Origin: Candidatus Sulfopaludibacter sp. SbA4 | GTDB taxonomy: Bacteria > Acidobacteriota > Terriglobia > Bryobacterales > Bryobacteraceae | Assembly (NCBI GenBank): GCA_900290305.1 | Contig: OMOG01000166.1 | Location: forward strand, 233-42,507 | Length of the DNA stretch: 42,275 bases | Reading direction: 5' to 3' | In this document: positions 1 to 7,860 of the stretch, piece by piece | Numbering within the stretch: position 1 is the first letter of the stretch | Layout: each line of letters opens with the position of its first letter | Notes under the pieces: generated by a model | What the model was told of the DNA's origin: nothing | What the model saw: only the letters and a program-made list of their open reading frames with translations | Database searches by the model: none | Program-made: the position numbers and the translations under genes

Positions 1-155
1 ACCACGTGGTGCGCGACGATCGGGAATCGGACCGCATCAAAGGGTACATTGAGAATAATCCCGTGAAAGCCGTACTCGTGGCCAACGCGGAAGACTATCC
101 CTGGTCGAGCGCGACAAGAAAAGCCGGTAGAGTCGAGGTTGGGCGCGGGTGCTGA
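1..155 (+). CDS. RAYT (REP-associated Y1 transposase), C-terminal end, partial
   Basis: The window opens inside a gene read in frame from position 3. The visible 50 residues contain YIENNPVKA and EDYPWSSA, the characteristic C-terminal signature of IS200-like Y1 transposases of the RAYT group (known of the family), which process REP palindromes as single-stranded DNA. The catalytic HUH and tyrosine motifs would lie upstream of the window. The natural C-terminus appears disturbed: a group II intron lies in antisense from about position 128, so the last eight or so codons before the TGA at 153-155 are intron sequence. Removing 128-2075 in silico lets the frame run on for about 20 further codons to a TGA at 2137-2139. 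That extension passes through a REP-like hairpin at 2095-2112. Family assignment is firm; whether the present tail still supports activity is unknown. Confidence 0.75.
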   Translation, partial: HVVRDDRESDRIKGYIENNPVKAVLVANAEDYPWSSATRKAGRVEVGRGC

Positions 156-191
156 CGCAGAGCGTCGTCCCGTTTCCCAACCCCGCTCATC

Positions 192-225
192 AAACCGGAC
201 GTGCCGATTTCCGGCATCCGGCTTT
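192..225 (-). ncRNA. Group II intron domain V
   Basis: On the minus strand this 34-nt segment folds into the classic domain V hairpin: an AGCCGG stem side carrying the catalytic AGC triad, an inner stem GCCG/CGGC capped by a GAAA-type tetraloop, and the closing CCGGUU side. The two-nucleotide bulge expected between the stems is present as CG after the loop-side stem. Domain V is the catalytic core of group II ribozymes, so its intactness suggests the RNA could still be active. Confidence 0.85.
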
Positions 226-246
226 CCGACTGGATTCATCGTAAAC

Positions 247-1560
247 TCACGAACGCGCGCCCATCGGCCCTTGCAGGCGTATCACGCCCAGGGGACCAAA
301 TACCTGTTCCTCGGAGAACTGGCGGGTGCCTTGCGATGACACCTTGTGGCGCCTTCTCAGAAAATGCCGTACCTTCTCCTGCACATACCCGTCTACCGCC
401 CGGTATGCCTTGGCCGTTGCCCCTAGGTTGAAGTACGCTCGCCAGCCTCCCAAAATCTGATTCAGCAGCTCGCTCACCTCTTCCCATGGTTTTACGTTAC
501 TCGGTACCAGCACCTTCCCCACTTTCTCCTTGATCCTGGCCACGCTCTTCTTCGACGGACTGTATCCGATGTACTTCCGCCCCGTTCGCGCGCTGTAGTG
601 CGGCCCGAATGTATATCCCAGAAAATCGAATCGCTCCTCACAGGCGTTCCGGATGCTCGTCTTCTTTTCGTTCAGGGTCAGTTCCAGCCGCTCCAGCACT
701 CCACTCGTCCACTCCAGTGATTCCGCCGCTTTCCCGCGACTGACGATCACGAAGTCGTCCGCGTAGTTTACCAGGTGCGCCCGATATTGCTCCCCTCGCC
801 CGGTCTGCCGCCAGCCCTTCAACATACGGTTCATGTACAGGTTCGCGAGCCCTGGACTGATCACCCCGCCTTGCGGAGTACCGCGATCATGATCCCGGCC
901 ACCCGTTAGCTGCTTCTTCCCCGTGTCATCCCGCTCCTCGACCGGCACCTCCAGCCACATCTTGATCAGATGCAGCATATGCCGATCCACGATTCTCCGA
1001 GCCACACTCTTCATCAGCTCGGAATGCGGAATCGTATCAAAGTACTTCGACAAATCCGCGTCCACGATATCCGTATACCCCTCGTGCAGCAGTTCATCTA
1101 CTTTCCGTATCGCATCCTGCGCACTCTTCCGCGGCCGGTAGCCATAAGCATTCGGCTCCATTTCCGCCTCCCAGATCGGTTCCAGCACCAACTTCGCAGC
1201 GGCTTGCGCCACTCGGTCCCGTATCGTCGGTATCCCCAGTGGTCGCTCCCCGCCCCCGGCTTTCGGGATCATCGCCCGTCGTACCGGTTGGGGTTGATAG
1301 CTCCGGTTCCGTAACTCTTCTCTGAGGCCCTTCATCCACTCCACCCACCCCCTGGTCTCGATGCTCTGGAAGCTCTCCCCATCCACCCCTGGTCCGCCTC
1401 GATTGGCTCTGGCCAGTTCGTATGCATGGTTGAGAATGTCTTCCCGGTACACCTTATCGTAGAGCTGGTAAAAGCGGAATCCCGGCTCGTTTTTCGCCTT
1501 TCGATACAGCTTGATCTGGAGTTCCCGTATCTTGCTCGGTGTTGTCAGGCTCTTCGCCAA
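247..1560 (-). CDS. ltrA: Group II intron reverse transcriptase/maturase
   Basis: The 437-residue protein is the intron-encoded protein that helps the intron RNA fold and copies it into DNA at a new site. The N-terminus carries RT-0/RT-1 type sequence (RGGPGVDGESF), then RT motifs with IPKAGGGERPLGIPT, the GYRPRKSAQDAI block, DADLSKYFDTIPH with one catalytic Asp, GTPQGGVISP, and the active-site YADD box (VNYADDFVIVS). The maturase X domain follows (LNQILGGWRAYFNLG). The C-terminus ends soon after, with no HNH endonuclease motif, so mobility would depend on nicked, replicating or single-stranded target DNA. Length is typical of endonuclease-less bacterial LtrA-like proteins. The gene lies inside the intron between domains I-III and domain V, as expected for domain IV. 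No internal stop or frameshift is seen. Confidence 0.93.
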   Translation of the reverse strand: MAKSLTTPSKIRELQIKLYRKAKNEPGFRFYQLYDKVYREDILNHAYELARANRGGPGVDGESFQSIETRGWVEWMKGLREELRNRSYQPQPVRRAMIPKAGGGERPLGIPTIRDRVAQAAAKLVLEPIWEAEMEPNAYGYRPRKSAQDAIRKVDELLHEGYTDIVDADLSKYFDTIPHSELMKSVARRIVDRHMLHLIKMWLEVPVEERDDTGKKQLTGGRDHDRGTPQGGVISPGLANLYMNRMLKGWRQTGRGEQYRAHLVNYADDFVIVSRGKAAESLEWTSGVLERLELTLNEKKTSIRNACEERFDFLGYTFGPHYSARTGRKYIGYSPSKKSVARIKEKVGKVLVPSNVKPWEEVSELLNQILGGWRAYFNLGATAKAYRAVDGYVQEKVRHFLRRRHKVSSQGTRQFSEEQVFGPLGVIRLQGPMGARS

Positions 1561-2094
1561 TCGCCGCTCCTTTCCTCCTTCTCAAGCGCTCCAGAAGCAA
1601 GGGCCCTTCCCTCCCCCGGCGTTACCCGGCTTCTTCGGTACTTCTGACCCTCTCCGACACCCAGATGGTCCTCCATCCTTAAGATGGCGTTCGAGGATTG
1701 CGACTCCCCAACCATCCCGGGCCTCACCCACTGACGCAGACTACCTTCCTCACATGCCGTGCTCACTACCCCGGTGGTCCGGATCGGTTCACGATGGTTA
1801 TCGCGTTGGCGCGCTCCCGCGCCGGGTTCTTCCCGATCCGCTCGGCCTTCCCCGTTCATCTGCCGGGTCGGCTCCCACATTGCCGCTTTCGAGGCCTGCT
1901 CGAGCTTTACACACGTTACGGCCTGCCAGGTTGCTCGCCCACCTTTCCGTGGACTTTCGTCGCGAGGTTTCAGATACCCCCGTTACCAGGTGTACCTGCT
2001 CGCCAAGCTATCGAATCTAACCATCAACTATTCGAGTGGGCTTGTTCCCACTGGTAATCTGCCCCGTTGGGGCACGCAGATGAATCTCGGCTCA

Positions 2095-2112
2095 GCAGGC
2101 TCGACAGCCTGC
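2095..2112. repeat. REP-like hairpin (GCAGGCT/AGCCTGC)
   Basis: A perfect 7-bp inverted repeat with a CGAC loop, followed by GCCAC. It matches the layout of the other REP-like hairpins in the window (for example 17787-17828 and 41261-41278), all of form GTGGC(A/G)CAGGC-loop-GCCTG. Its position next to a RAYT gene fits the known RAYT/REP association. Confidence 0.7.
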
Positions 2113-2170
2113 GCCACGAAGTTAAGTGAACAGTATTGAGTCTAAACCAAGTCTAACCACGTTTCTCATC

Positions 2171-2294
2171 GGCAAGGCGTCGGCATGAGTGCCTGAGCCG
2201 CCCAATCACACACTGTCGGGCGGCGAACGCGGCGCACGCTCTCAGCGTGCCGGGGTGCCCTCTGGGCCGGGCACTCATGCCGACGCCTCTTGCC
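2171..2294. repeat. Foldback element with 23-bp inverted ends
   Basis: The left arm (2171-2193) and right arm (2270-2294) are reverse complements over 23 bp apart from a 2-nt insertion in the right arm. Inside lies a smaller perfect hairpin GCACGCT/AGCGTGC near 2234-2250. The arm core GTCGGCATGAGTGCC recurs as a compact hairpin at 41282-41299. The whole may be a composite of inverted REP copies or a small non-autonomous foldback element. Confidence 0.7.
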
Positions 2295-2388
2295 CACGAT
2301 CGATCAGAAATCCGGGCTAACCGTCCACGAGACCGGTGAATCGGGAAGGCGTGGCAAATGATGCCCAAAACGAGTAATCACTTCCCGC

Positions 2389-3234
2389 CTACCGCGGCAG
2401 CTTGTCGGGATTGGTAACGAAGTACAAATTCGCGATCCGGCCCTCGGCGGTCACATCGAGCGCCATCACGCTGTATGGTCTGGCTCCCTCCAACAGGATG
2501 GCTCCAACCCCTCCGTTCACGTCGGCAAACTGCACGGTGAGCGCCGGGATTTTCCGCCCGACGCCGATCAGGAAGCGAACCACGCGATCAGCTCCGGCGA
2601 TGGGGTTCAGCGCCGCGCTTACTTTGCCGCCGCCATCCGAATACAACACGGCATCCTGCGACAGCAAGGCGGTGAGCTGGGATGGGTCGCCGGTGGCGCA
2701 GGCCGTGAGGAATTCGCGCAGTACCGCCGATTGGCGGTCGCGGTCTACGGCAAAGCGCGGGCGGCGGTCCTGGATGTGTTTGCGCGCGCGCGCCACGATC
2801 TGGCGGCTGTTGGCTTCGCTGGTTTCGAGCGCCGCGGCCACCTCCTCGTAGCCGGCGTCGAAGACCTCGCGCAGCAGAAAGGCGACGCGCTCGGACGGGG
2901 AGAGCGATTCCAGCAGGCGCAGGAAAGCCAGCGAGAGCGATTCGGCCATTTCCACGGGTTGCGTTCCCATGGGTTCCACCAGGGGCTCGGGCAGCCACGG
3001 ACCCACGTAGGTCTCGCGTTGCCGGTGCGCCGCCTTCAATCCGTCGAGCGCCAGCCGCGCCACTATCGTGGTGAGGTACGATTTGGGCGATCGCACTTCC
3101 CCGGCGGCAGCCGACTGCCAGCGCAAGTAAGCGTCCTGCACGATGTCCTCGGCGTCGGCGCGCGTACCAAGCATCCGGTAGGCGAGCGCGAACAGGAGCG
3201 GCCGCAAATCCTGAAATTGAGTCTCCCGGTCCAT
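2389..3234 (-). CDS. ECF41-type RNA polymerase sigma factor with SnoaL-like C-terminal domain
   Basis: The 281-residue protein directs RNA polymerase to a small regulon. Region sigma-2 spans about residues 10-75 (EDIVQDAYLRW), sigma-4 about 105-158 (LSPSERVAFLLREVFDAGYEEVA). An extra C-terminal SnoaL/NTF2-like domain of about 115 residues follows. Three hallmarks of the ECF41 group are visible: WLPEP in the linker (80-84), DGGGK (200-204) and NPDKL at the very end (275-279). In this group the C-terminal domain is known to control sigma activity, replacing a classical anti-sigma factor. The start lies 11 nt downstream of the oxidoreductase stop, so the two form one operon, which is the usual ECF41 arrangement with an oxidoreductase, epimerase or carboxymuconolactone-decarboxylase-like partner. 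The operon promoter at 4476-4502 matches the ECF41 target motif, implying autoregulation. Confidence 0.93.
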   Translation of the reverse strand: MDRETQFQDLRPLLFALAYRMLGTRADAEDIVQDAYLRWQSAAAGEVRSPKSYLTTIVARLALDGLKAAHRQRETYVGPWLPEPLVEPMGTQPVEMAESLSLAFLRLLESLSPSERVAFLLREVFDAGYEEVAAALETSEANSRQIVARARKHIQDRRPRFAVDRDRQSAVLREFLTACATGDPSQLTALLSQDAVLYSDGGGKVSAALNPIAGADRVVRFLIGVGRKIPALTVQFADVNGGVGAILLEGARPYSVMALDVTAEGRIANLYFVTNPDKLPR

Positions 3235-3245
3235 AACCGCCGGCG

Positions 3246-4442
3246 TCAGGCTGCACGCAGCCTTTGCCGTTGTACCATGCCGGCGGCGCGCAGCGCACTG
3301 GCCACGGCCGCATCCGCGAGCATGGCCTCCGGGCCGACCCAGTCGCCGGCCAGAGCCACGCCGGGAATGCCGAGCTCATCGGCTGACGGCCGGCCTTGCG
3401 GCGAAAAGACCGCGGCGGTGACGGTCATCTGGGGCAGGAAACGGACCAATTCAACCTGTTGGCGCCAACCGGGGATGGCGCGGTCGGCAAACTGCTCCAG
3501 TTCCCGCCGGTCGGAGGCGGCATCGGTCGCGCCGGCCAGGTACTTGGCCACGTGCACGAGTGCGGCGCCCGCGGGCGCCAGCCTGGCAACCGCCGAATGC
3601 ACGGAAAGATAGAACGGCTGGTCGACGCCGAAAGTGACCCGTGCCGAACCTTCAGGCAGAGTACGCAGGCCCAGGTCGAGGCAGGCTGCGCGCGCCGGAT
3701 ACATGATCGGAAGACTGCGGCCGGTGATACGCTCGATCGTAGCCGGAGGCGCCGCCAAGACGATGCCATCGGCCTGGATCGCCTCCAGACTCTCCACCGC
3801 CTCGCCCAGGCGGACCTCCACGCCCAGCCCCCGTGCGCGTTGCTCCAGACCCGCAACCAGCGTCTGCCAGCCTCCATCGAGGTAGAGCACGCCGTGGCTC
3901 TTGGCGCTGCGGAATTGATCCAGGGCCGCACGAGCGCTCAACCTCGACGGATCGGCCGAATAGGTGCTGACCCGCACCAGCATGGCCACGAACTGGCGAA
4001 CCCGTGGGGAGCGGGCGCGGCGCTCAATCCACTCCTCCATGGATTCGCCCTCGGCGGTCCCGCCGCTCACCAGTTGTTGCAGGATGCGAGCCGCCTGCAG
4101 TTTTTCGGCGGCGCGGAACAGGGGCGTGGTCAGGAGTCCCCGGGTAGTGAAAATTAGCGGGTACATCCGGCCGTCGTGCATCATAAAAGACGCGGACCTC
4201 ATGTCGGGCGGATTGCCGTGGAACGGCACGCTCCATTGCCGTAGCGTCCGTGCGGCCACGCCGCCCCGATACAGGGCGTGCGGTCCGAGATTCAACAGAT
4301 AGCCGCGATCCTGCTGCGTCATGGCGCGGCCCCCCAGGTGCTCCGATTGCTCCAGGAGCACTACTTTGCGCCCCTCGCCTGCCAGCGCATTCGCGGCCGT
4401 GAGGCCGGCCAGGCCTCCTCCCACGACGACATATCGTTGCAT
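3246..4442 (-). CDS. FAD-dependent oxidoreductase (amine oxidase/phytoene desaturase-like), ECF41 partner
   Basis: The 398-residue protein begins with a Rossmann dinucleotide-binding fold: VVGGGLAGLTAANAL (residues 5-19), an acidic residue ending beta-2 (LLEQ), and GGRA shortly after, the pattern of flavin amine oxidases, protoporphyrinogen oxidases and carotenoid desaturases. The C-terminal GVALAGDWVGPEAMLADAAVASALRAA segment is the usual second FAD-contact motif. The substrate cannot be told. The start at 4442 is chosen because it opens directly onto the FAD motif and is preceded by GAGGGGG; a longer open frame upstream runs through the promoter and looks non-coding. It is the first gene of the operon with the ECF41 sigma factor, and such oxidoreductases are the commonest partners of that sigma group. 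Confidence 0.85.
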   Translation of the reverse strand: MQRYVVVGGGLAGLTAANALAGEGRKVVLLEQSEHLGGRAMTQQDRGYLLNLGPHALYRGGVAARTLRQWSVPFHGNPPDMRSASFMMHDGRMYPLIFTTRGLLTTPLFRAAEKLQAARILQQLVSGGTAEGESMEEWIERRARSPRVRQFVAMLVRVSTYSADPSRLSARAALDQFRSAKSHGVLYLDGGWQTLVAGLEQRARGLGVEVRLGEAVESLEAIQADGIVLAAPPATIERITGRSLPIMYPARAACLDLGLRTLPEGSARVTFGVDQPFYLSVHSAVARLAPAGAALVHVAKYLAGATDAASDRRELEQFADRAIPGWRQQVELVRFLPQMTVTAAVFSPQGRPSADELGIPGVALAGDWVGPEAMLADAAVASALRAAGMVQRQRLRAA

Positions 4443-4475
4443 TGGTCCCCCTCTCGTGTCTGGTTCCGCTGGTAG

Positions 4476-4502
4476 GACGAGAGAGGCGGCCGGTTTGTGA
4501 CA
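4476..4502 (-). promoter_or_regulatory. ECF41-type promoter of the oxidoreductase-sigma operon
   Basis: On the minus strand TGTCACA (4502-4496) is followed after exactly 16 nt by CGTC (4479-4476). This is the -35/-10 pair described for ECF41 promoters. The -10 element sits 33 nt before the oxidoreductase start codon, leaving a short leader with a GAGGGGG ribosome binding site. Seen directly in the sequence; the link to this sigma factor is inferred from family knowledge. Confidence 0.85.
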
Positions 4503-4652
4503 GCGTGATGTGTAAGAGGGGCAGGCCCCATGTCCGCTTCGGGCGAGGCCTTGCCATTGGCGAGTTCCGCCGGGGGTGAGGAGTCCTCCGTGGATGGATT
4601 CTTGCGCAGAAAAGACGACTACACGCAACTGCAAATTGTGGTTCAATGGCAA

Positions 4653-6431
4653 ATGAAACTGCGGATCGCACTCGCGCTGGTGGTGTTGGCCGTCGCCGCG
4701 AACCCGGAGTCTACCGGGTATGATCGCTTTGGCGGCTGGCTGAAGTTGACCGGGACGAAGACCGGATTTTTCCACACTCAACAGATCGACGGCCGCTGGT
4801 GGTTGGTGACGCCAGACGGCCATGCGTTCTTCTCGAAGGGCGTGGACAACGTCGGCTACCGTCCTGAGGCCGCGTCGTCACCCAAACCACCGGCCGATCC
4901 CGAGGCGTGGGCCACATCGGCAGCACACCAGTTGCGTGGATGGAACTTCAATACTGCCGGTGCGTGGTCGGTGACCGAACTGTACGGAAAGGAAATTGTG
5001 TACACTCCCGTGGTCAACATGGCCGCATCGATCCAGCGCGATCTGTGGCTGAAGGGCGGGGTGGTGGATTATTTCAGCCCGCAGTTTCGCGAGGCAGCCG
5101 ACGGCGTGGCCGCGCGGATGTGCACGCCGCATGCGAACGATCCGTGGCTGCTCGGCTACTTCACGGACAACGAACTGCGGTGGGGTAAGGACTGGCGGTC
5201 CGAGGACAGCCTGTTGGAGAGCTATTTGAAGATGCCTCGAGATTCGCCAGGCTTCACCAAAGCAACGGCGTTCGTGAAGGCGCTCGGGCACGACGCGACG
5301 GACGAGGACAAGCGGAAGTTCGAAGGCCTCGTGGCGGTGGAGTACGCCCGCGTGACCAGCGAGGCGATTCACCGGCACGATCCGAATCACCTGGTGCTGG
5401 GGTGCCGCTTTGCGGGGTATCCGGGTGACGCGGTGATCAAGGCCGCGGGTGAATACTTCGATGTGATTTCGTTTCACAGCTACAACGCGGCGGCTCCAGT
5501 GGACCGCCTGCGGCAGATTACGCGCGTCACGGGCAAGCCCACGATGGTGACGGAGTTCAGCTTCAAGGCGATGGACAGCGGCCTGCCGAATACGAAGGGG
5601 GCGGGAAAGCCCGTCGCGACGCAGGCAGATCGGGCGAATGGCTTCACGGGTTATGTGGAAGCGCTGGCGGGGCTGCCGGGAGTGGTGGGCTACCACTGGT
5701 TCGAGTATCGCGACGAGCCGAAGGAGGGGCGTTTCGACGGGGAGAATAGCAACTACGGCGTGGTCAAAATCGATTTCACTCCCTGGGACGCGCTGACGGC
5801 GAAGATGACCGCGGTGAATGCTGAAATCGAGGCACGGCACGCCGCGGCGGGCCAGGCCGCAGAGACCATCGACCCGATGCCACCCCCGGATTTCAAGGGT
5901 TGGACGCGCATTCCGATTCCTCCGGTGGACGGTCTCAAGCCCAAAATGCAGTGGCGCGTAGACACCGCGCAGCACGCCCTGATCTGCAGCGGGGACGGCG
6001 GGCACGAGTGGCTGCGTTACGACCGCGAGCTCGGCGATTTCGTCTTCGAGGCCGATTGGCGATTCACGCCCCGCGGACCGGAAGAGAAGCGCTACAACAG
6101 TGGGATTGGGGTGCGGCTCTCGAAATACGGCGAAATCTGGTATCAGGCGCAGACGGGACTCACGGGCGGGTACCTGTTCGGCGTGAATTTCGTAGACGGT
6201 GTTTTGAAGCCGTTCAATCTAAGTAAAGAGATGAAGGAGAATCGCGTGAAGCCCGCCGGCGAATGGAACCACTACGAAGTGACGGCGCGCGGCGACCGCA
6301 TCGCGCTGGCCGTGAACGGAGAGGTGGTGAATGAGTTGCCCGAATGTGGCCTGCGGCGCGGCTATGTCGGCCTGGAGGCGGAAGGGTACGAAATCACGTT
6401 CCGCAATCTGAGATTGCAGGTAATCGAATGA
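4653..6431 (+). CDS. Secreted agarase-like glycoside hydrolase fused to a DUF1080-type domain
   Basis: The 592-residue protein starts with a signal peptide (MKLRIALALVVLAVA). Residues about 20-400 resemble the TIM-barrel of GH50-type agarases and relatives: a GRWWLVTPDGHAFFSKGVDNV opening-type segment, then WGF-like GWNFNTAGAWS, TDNELRWG with the likely acid/base Glu, and MVTEFSFKAMDSG with the likely nucleophile Glu. The last 175 residues (FKGWTRIP to FRNLRLQVIE) look like a 3-keto-disaccharide hydrolase/DUF1080 beta-sandwich, including YNSGIGVRL and the closing beta strands. It would cleave a polysaccharide outside the cytoplasm; the substrate is not known, and true agarase activity is only one option. 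The ATG at 4653 is chosen because the signal peptide follows it; an in-frame start at 4530 would add 41 unlikely residues. It is divergent from the ECF41 operon. Confidence 0.75.
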   Translation: MKLRIALALVVLAVAANPESTGYDRFGGWLKLTGTKTGFFHTQQIDGRWWLVTPDGHAFFSKGVDNVGYRPEAASSPKPPADPEAWATSAAHQLRGWNFNTAGAWSVTELYGKEIVYTPVVNMAASIQRDLWLKGGVVDYFSPQFREAADGVAARMCTPHANDPWLLGYFTDNELRWGKDWRSEDSLLESYLKMPRDSPGFTKATAFVKALGHDATDEDKRKFEGLVAVEYARVTSEAIHRHDPNHLVLGCRFAGYPGDAVIKAAGEYFDVISFHSYNAAAPVDRLRQITRVTGKPTMVTEFSFKAMDSGLPNTKGAGKPVATQADRANGFTGYVEALAGLPGVVGYHWFEYRDEPKEGRFDGENSNYGVVKIDFTPWDALTAKMTAVNAEIEARHAAAGQAAETIDPMPPPDFKGWTRIPIPPVDGLKPKMQWRVDTAQHALICSGDGGHEWLRYDRELGDFVFEADWRFTPRGPEEKRYNSGIGVRLSKYGEIWYQAQTGLTGGYLFGVNFVDGVLKPFNLSKEMKENRVKPAGEWNHYEVTARGDRIALAVNGEVVNELPECGLRRGYVGLEAEGYEITFRNLRLQVIE

Positions 6432-6665
6432 AACTCGCCCCGAGGCCAAATCTCCCGGGCGGGACCATCGGCACGTTGGCGGGCAACGCAAGGCCCCGGT
6501 TCCTCAGGTGACGCCGGCTGGCCAGCGGTCGTGCAGGCCAGGATCAACAGGGAAATTCGGGACATAGTGAGGCAGAGAAAAGTCGGCTTCGGTCCTCTCG
6601 ATGGGATTCGTGGAGGCCCGAAGTCAGAGCGGCGCGCGAATCGCCACCATTGTGTGTTCCACGAA

Positions 6666-7436
6666 TCAACGGGCCGTCCAGCCGCCATCGATGAGCAAAG
6701 TCTGGCCCGTAATCAGCGAAGCTGCCGGCGATGCCAGGAATACGACTGCGCCGGCTACGTCCATGGGCTGGCCTATGCGGTGCAGTGCCGCGATTCGCTC
6801 GATCACGTCGGCGCGGAACGCGGGGTCGCCGAGGCACTCCTCCGTGCCCGGCGTTTCGATGAACGTGGGCGCGACGGCGTTTACAGTTATGTTGTACTTG
6901 CCCCATTCCACGGCGAGGCATTTGGTGAGGTGCGCTATCCCGGCCTTGGTCATGCAATAGACAGACTCGGTGGGAAGCGCCGCGAAGCCGGCCTGCGAGC
7001 TCATGTTGATGATCCGCCCGCGGTTCTGCCGGATCATGACGCGCCCGGCAGCCTGGCTGGTGAAGAAGGTTCCCTTCAGGTTCACCGCCAGCGTGAGGTC
7101 GAAATCTTGTTCCCGAACATCTTCGGCGGGGTTCCCCGGCGCGATGCCGGCATTATTCACGAGGATGTCGAGGCGTCCGAATTCGTGAACCGCGCCGTCA
7201 ACCGCTGCAAAGATCTGGTCGAGGTCCGTTACGTCCATCTGCAACGGCAGCACGCTCCGGCCGAGCGCTTCGATCTCGCGCGGGAGTCCGCCGTGCGCAT
7301 TGCGATCTCGCAGCCCCAAGGCGATATCGGCGCCGGCGTGCGCCAGGGCGAGTGAAATCGCGCGGCCGAGACCTCGCGCCGAAGCGGTCACCAGAGCGAC
7401 CTGGCCGGTAAGATCGAAGTGTGGAAACTGATCCAT
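6666..7436 (-). CDS. SDR family NAD(P)-dependent oxidoreductase
   Basis: The 256-residue protein is a classical short-chain dehydrogenase. The cofactor motif reads TASARGLG (TGxxxGxG with Gly replaced by Ala at the second position), followed by NNAG (in ILVNNAGIAPG), the catalytic Ser in MSSQAG, YCMTK with catalytic Tyr and Lys, and the PG-type motif APTFIETPG. The end LLIDGGWTAR is typical of the FabG/gluconate 5-dehydrogenase branch, so a sugar alcohol, sugar acid or similar substrate is likely but not shown. It converges on the glycoside hydrolase gene. No operon partner lies immediately beside it on the same strand. Confidence 0.88.
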   Translation of the reverse strand: MDQFPHFDLTGQVALVTASARGLGRAISLALAHAGADIALGLRDRNAHGGLPREIEALGRSVLPLQMDVTDLDQIFAAVDGAVHEFGRLDILVNNAGIAPGNPAEDVREQDFDLTLAVNLKGTFFTSQAAGRVMIRQNRGRIINMSSQAGFAALPTESVYCMTKAGIAHLTKCLAVEWGKYNITVNAVAPTFIETPGTEECLGDPAFRADVIERIAALHRIGQPMDVAGAVVFLASPAASLITGQTLLIDGGWTAR

Positions 7437-7860
7437 AAAACAAGATTAACCGCATCGCGTGGACCGTGAGGCGCGGCGGCGCGGCGCCTTGTCGAACTGT
7501 TACGCCAGCGCCCCAGAGGCATCCTTCGAGGGCGGACGAGCCTTCGCGCCGCCGTAGGCCGTTCATGCAGAGCTACCAGTGGCCTCCGCTTCCCCCACGA
7601 AGGGCCTTTTCCACCGCCACGGTGACGCGGTCAAGCGTCGCCCGGTCCGCTTGCGGCGGCTCCCCGACTCGGAAATAGCGGCCCTTGAAGAAACCGACCT
7701 TGCCCGGCTCAGCGGGGCGCCAATTCTGGAATGCGTCGAACGCGGTGGCACCCGGCCATTCCGGCATTTCAAAGACAGAAGCAACCGATTGCGGTCGCGG
7801 AGACCGAGCCCGTGGCTGAGGGCCATTATGATTTTGAGCCGCGCAAGCACGGGAGGCGCC
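7437..7860 (-). other. Intergenic stretch with a possible short coding remnant
   Basis: No complete gene is recognised here. On the minus strand, in the same frame as the upstream isomerase-like gene and directly after its TAA, an open stretch runs to a stop at 7573. It reads as a protein-like tail (from the ATG at 7767: MPEWPGATAFDAFQNWRPA, then GKVGFFKGRYFRVGEP and a helix-like DRVTVAVEKAL). It may be the surviving C-terminus of a decayed gene or a real 64-residue protein; I do not recognise the family. The remainder, 7437-7572, shows nothing. Confidence 0.3.

Larger units (their letters stand above)
128..2075 (-). mobile_element. Group II intron (retroelement)
   Basis: The element reads on the minus strand from a 5' end of GUGCCCC form at 2075 to a 3' end near 127-128, where the sequence ends CGACUCUA(C). 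It contains a reverse transcriptase/maturase gene (1560-247), a long structured 5' part (2075-1561) corresponding to domains I to III, a clear domain V (225-192), and a domain VI-like hairpin whose arms pair GGGUUGGG with CCCAACC. Borders are inferred from consensus ends and could be off by a base or two. The intron lies in antisense to the RAYT tail, so it would not be spliced from the RAYT mRNA; splicing would need a minus-strand transcript. A REP-like hairpin (2095-2112) lies 20 nt upstream of the 5' splice site, in the 5' exon. Confidence 0.85.
2076..2388. other. Intergenic stretch with REP-like palindromes, no gene seen
   Basis: Between the intron 5' end and the sigma factor stop there is no convincing coding region. 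It holds the former RAYT 3' end, the hairpin at 2095-2112 and the foldback element at 2171-2294. Short reading frames here follow the palindromes and have no recognisable product. Confidence 0.6.

Noticed and set aside
6432-6665. Possible small gene between the glycoside hydrolase and the SDR gene
   Set aside because: A minus-strand frame offers a short signal-like N-terminus (MSRISLLILACTTAG) but no ribosome binding site and a low-complexity remainder; no support beyond that.
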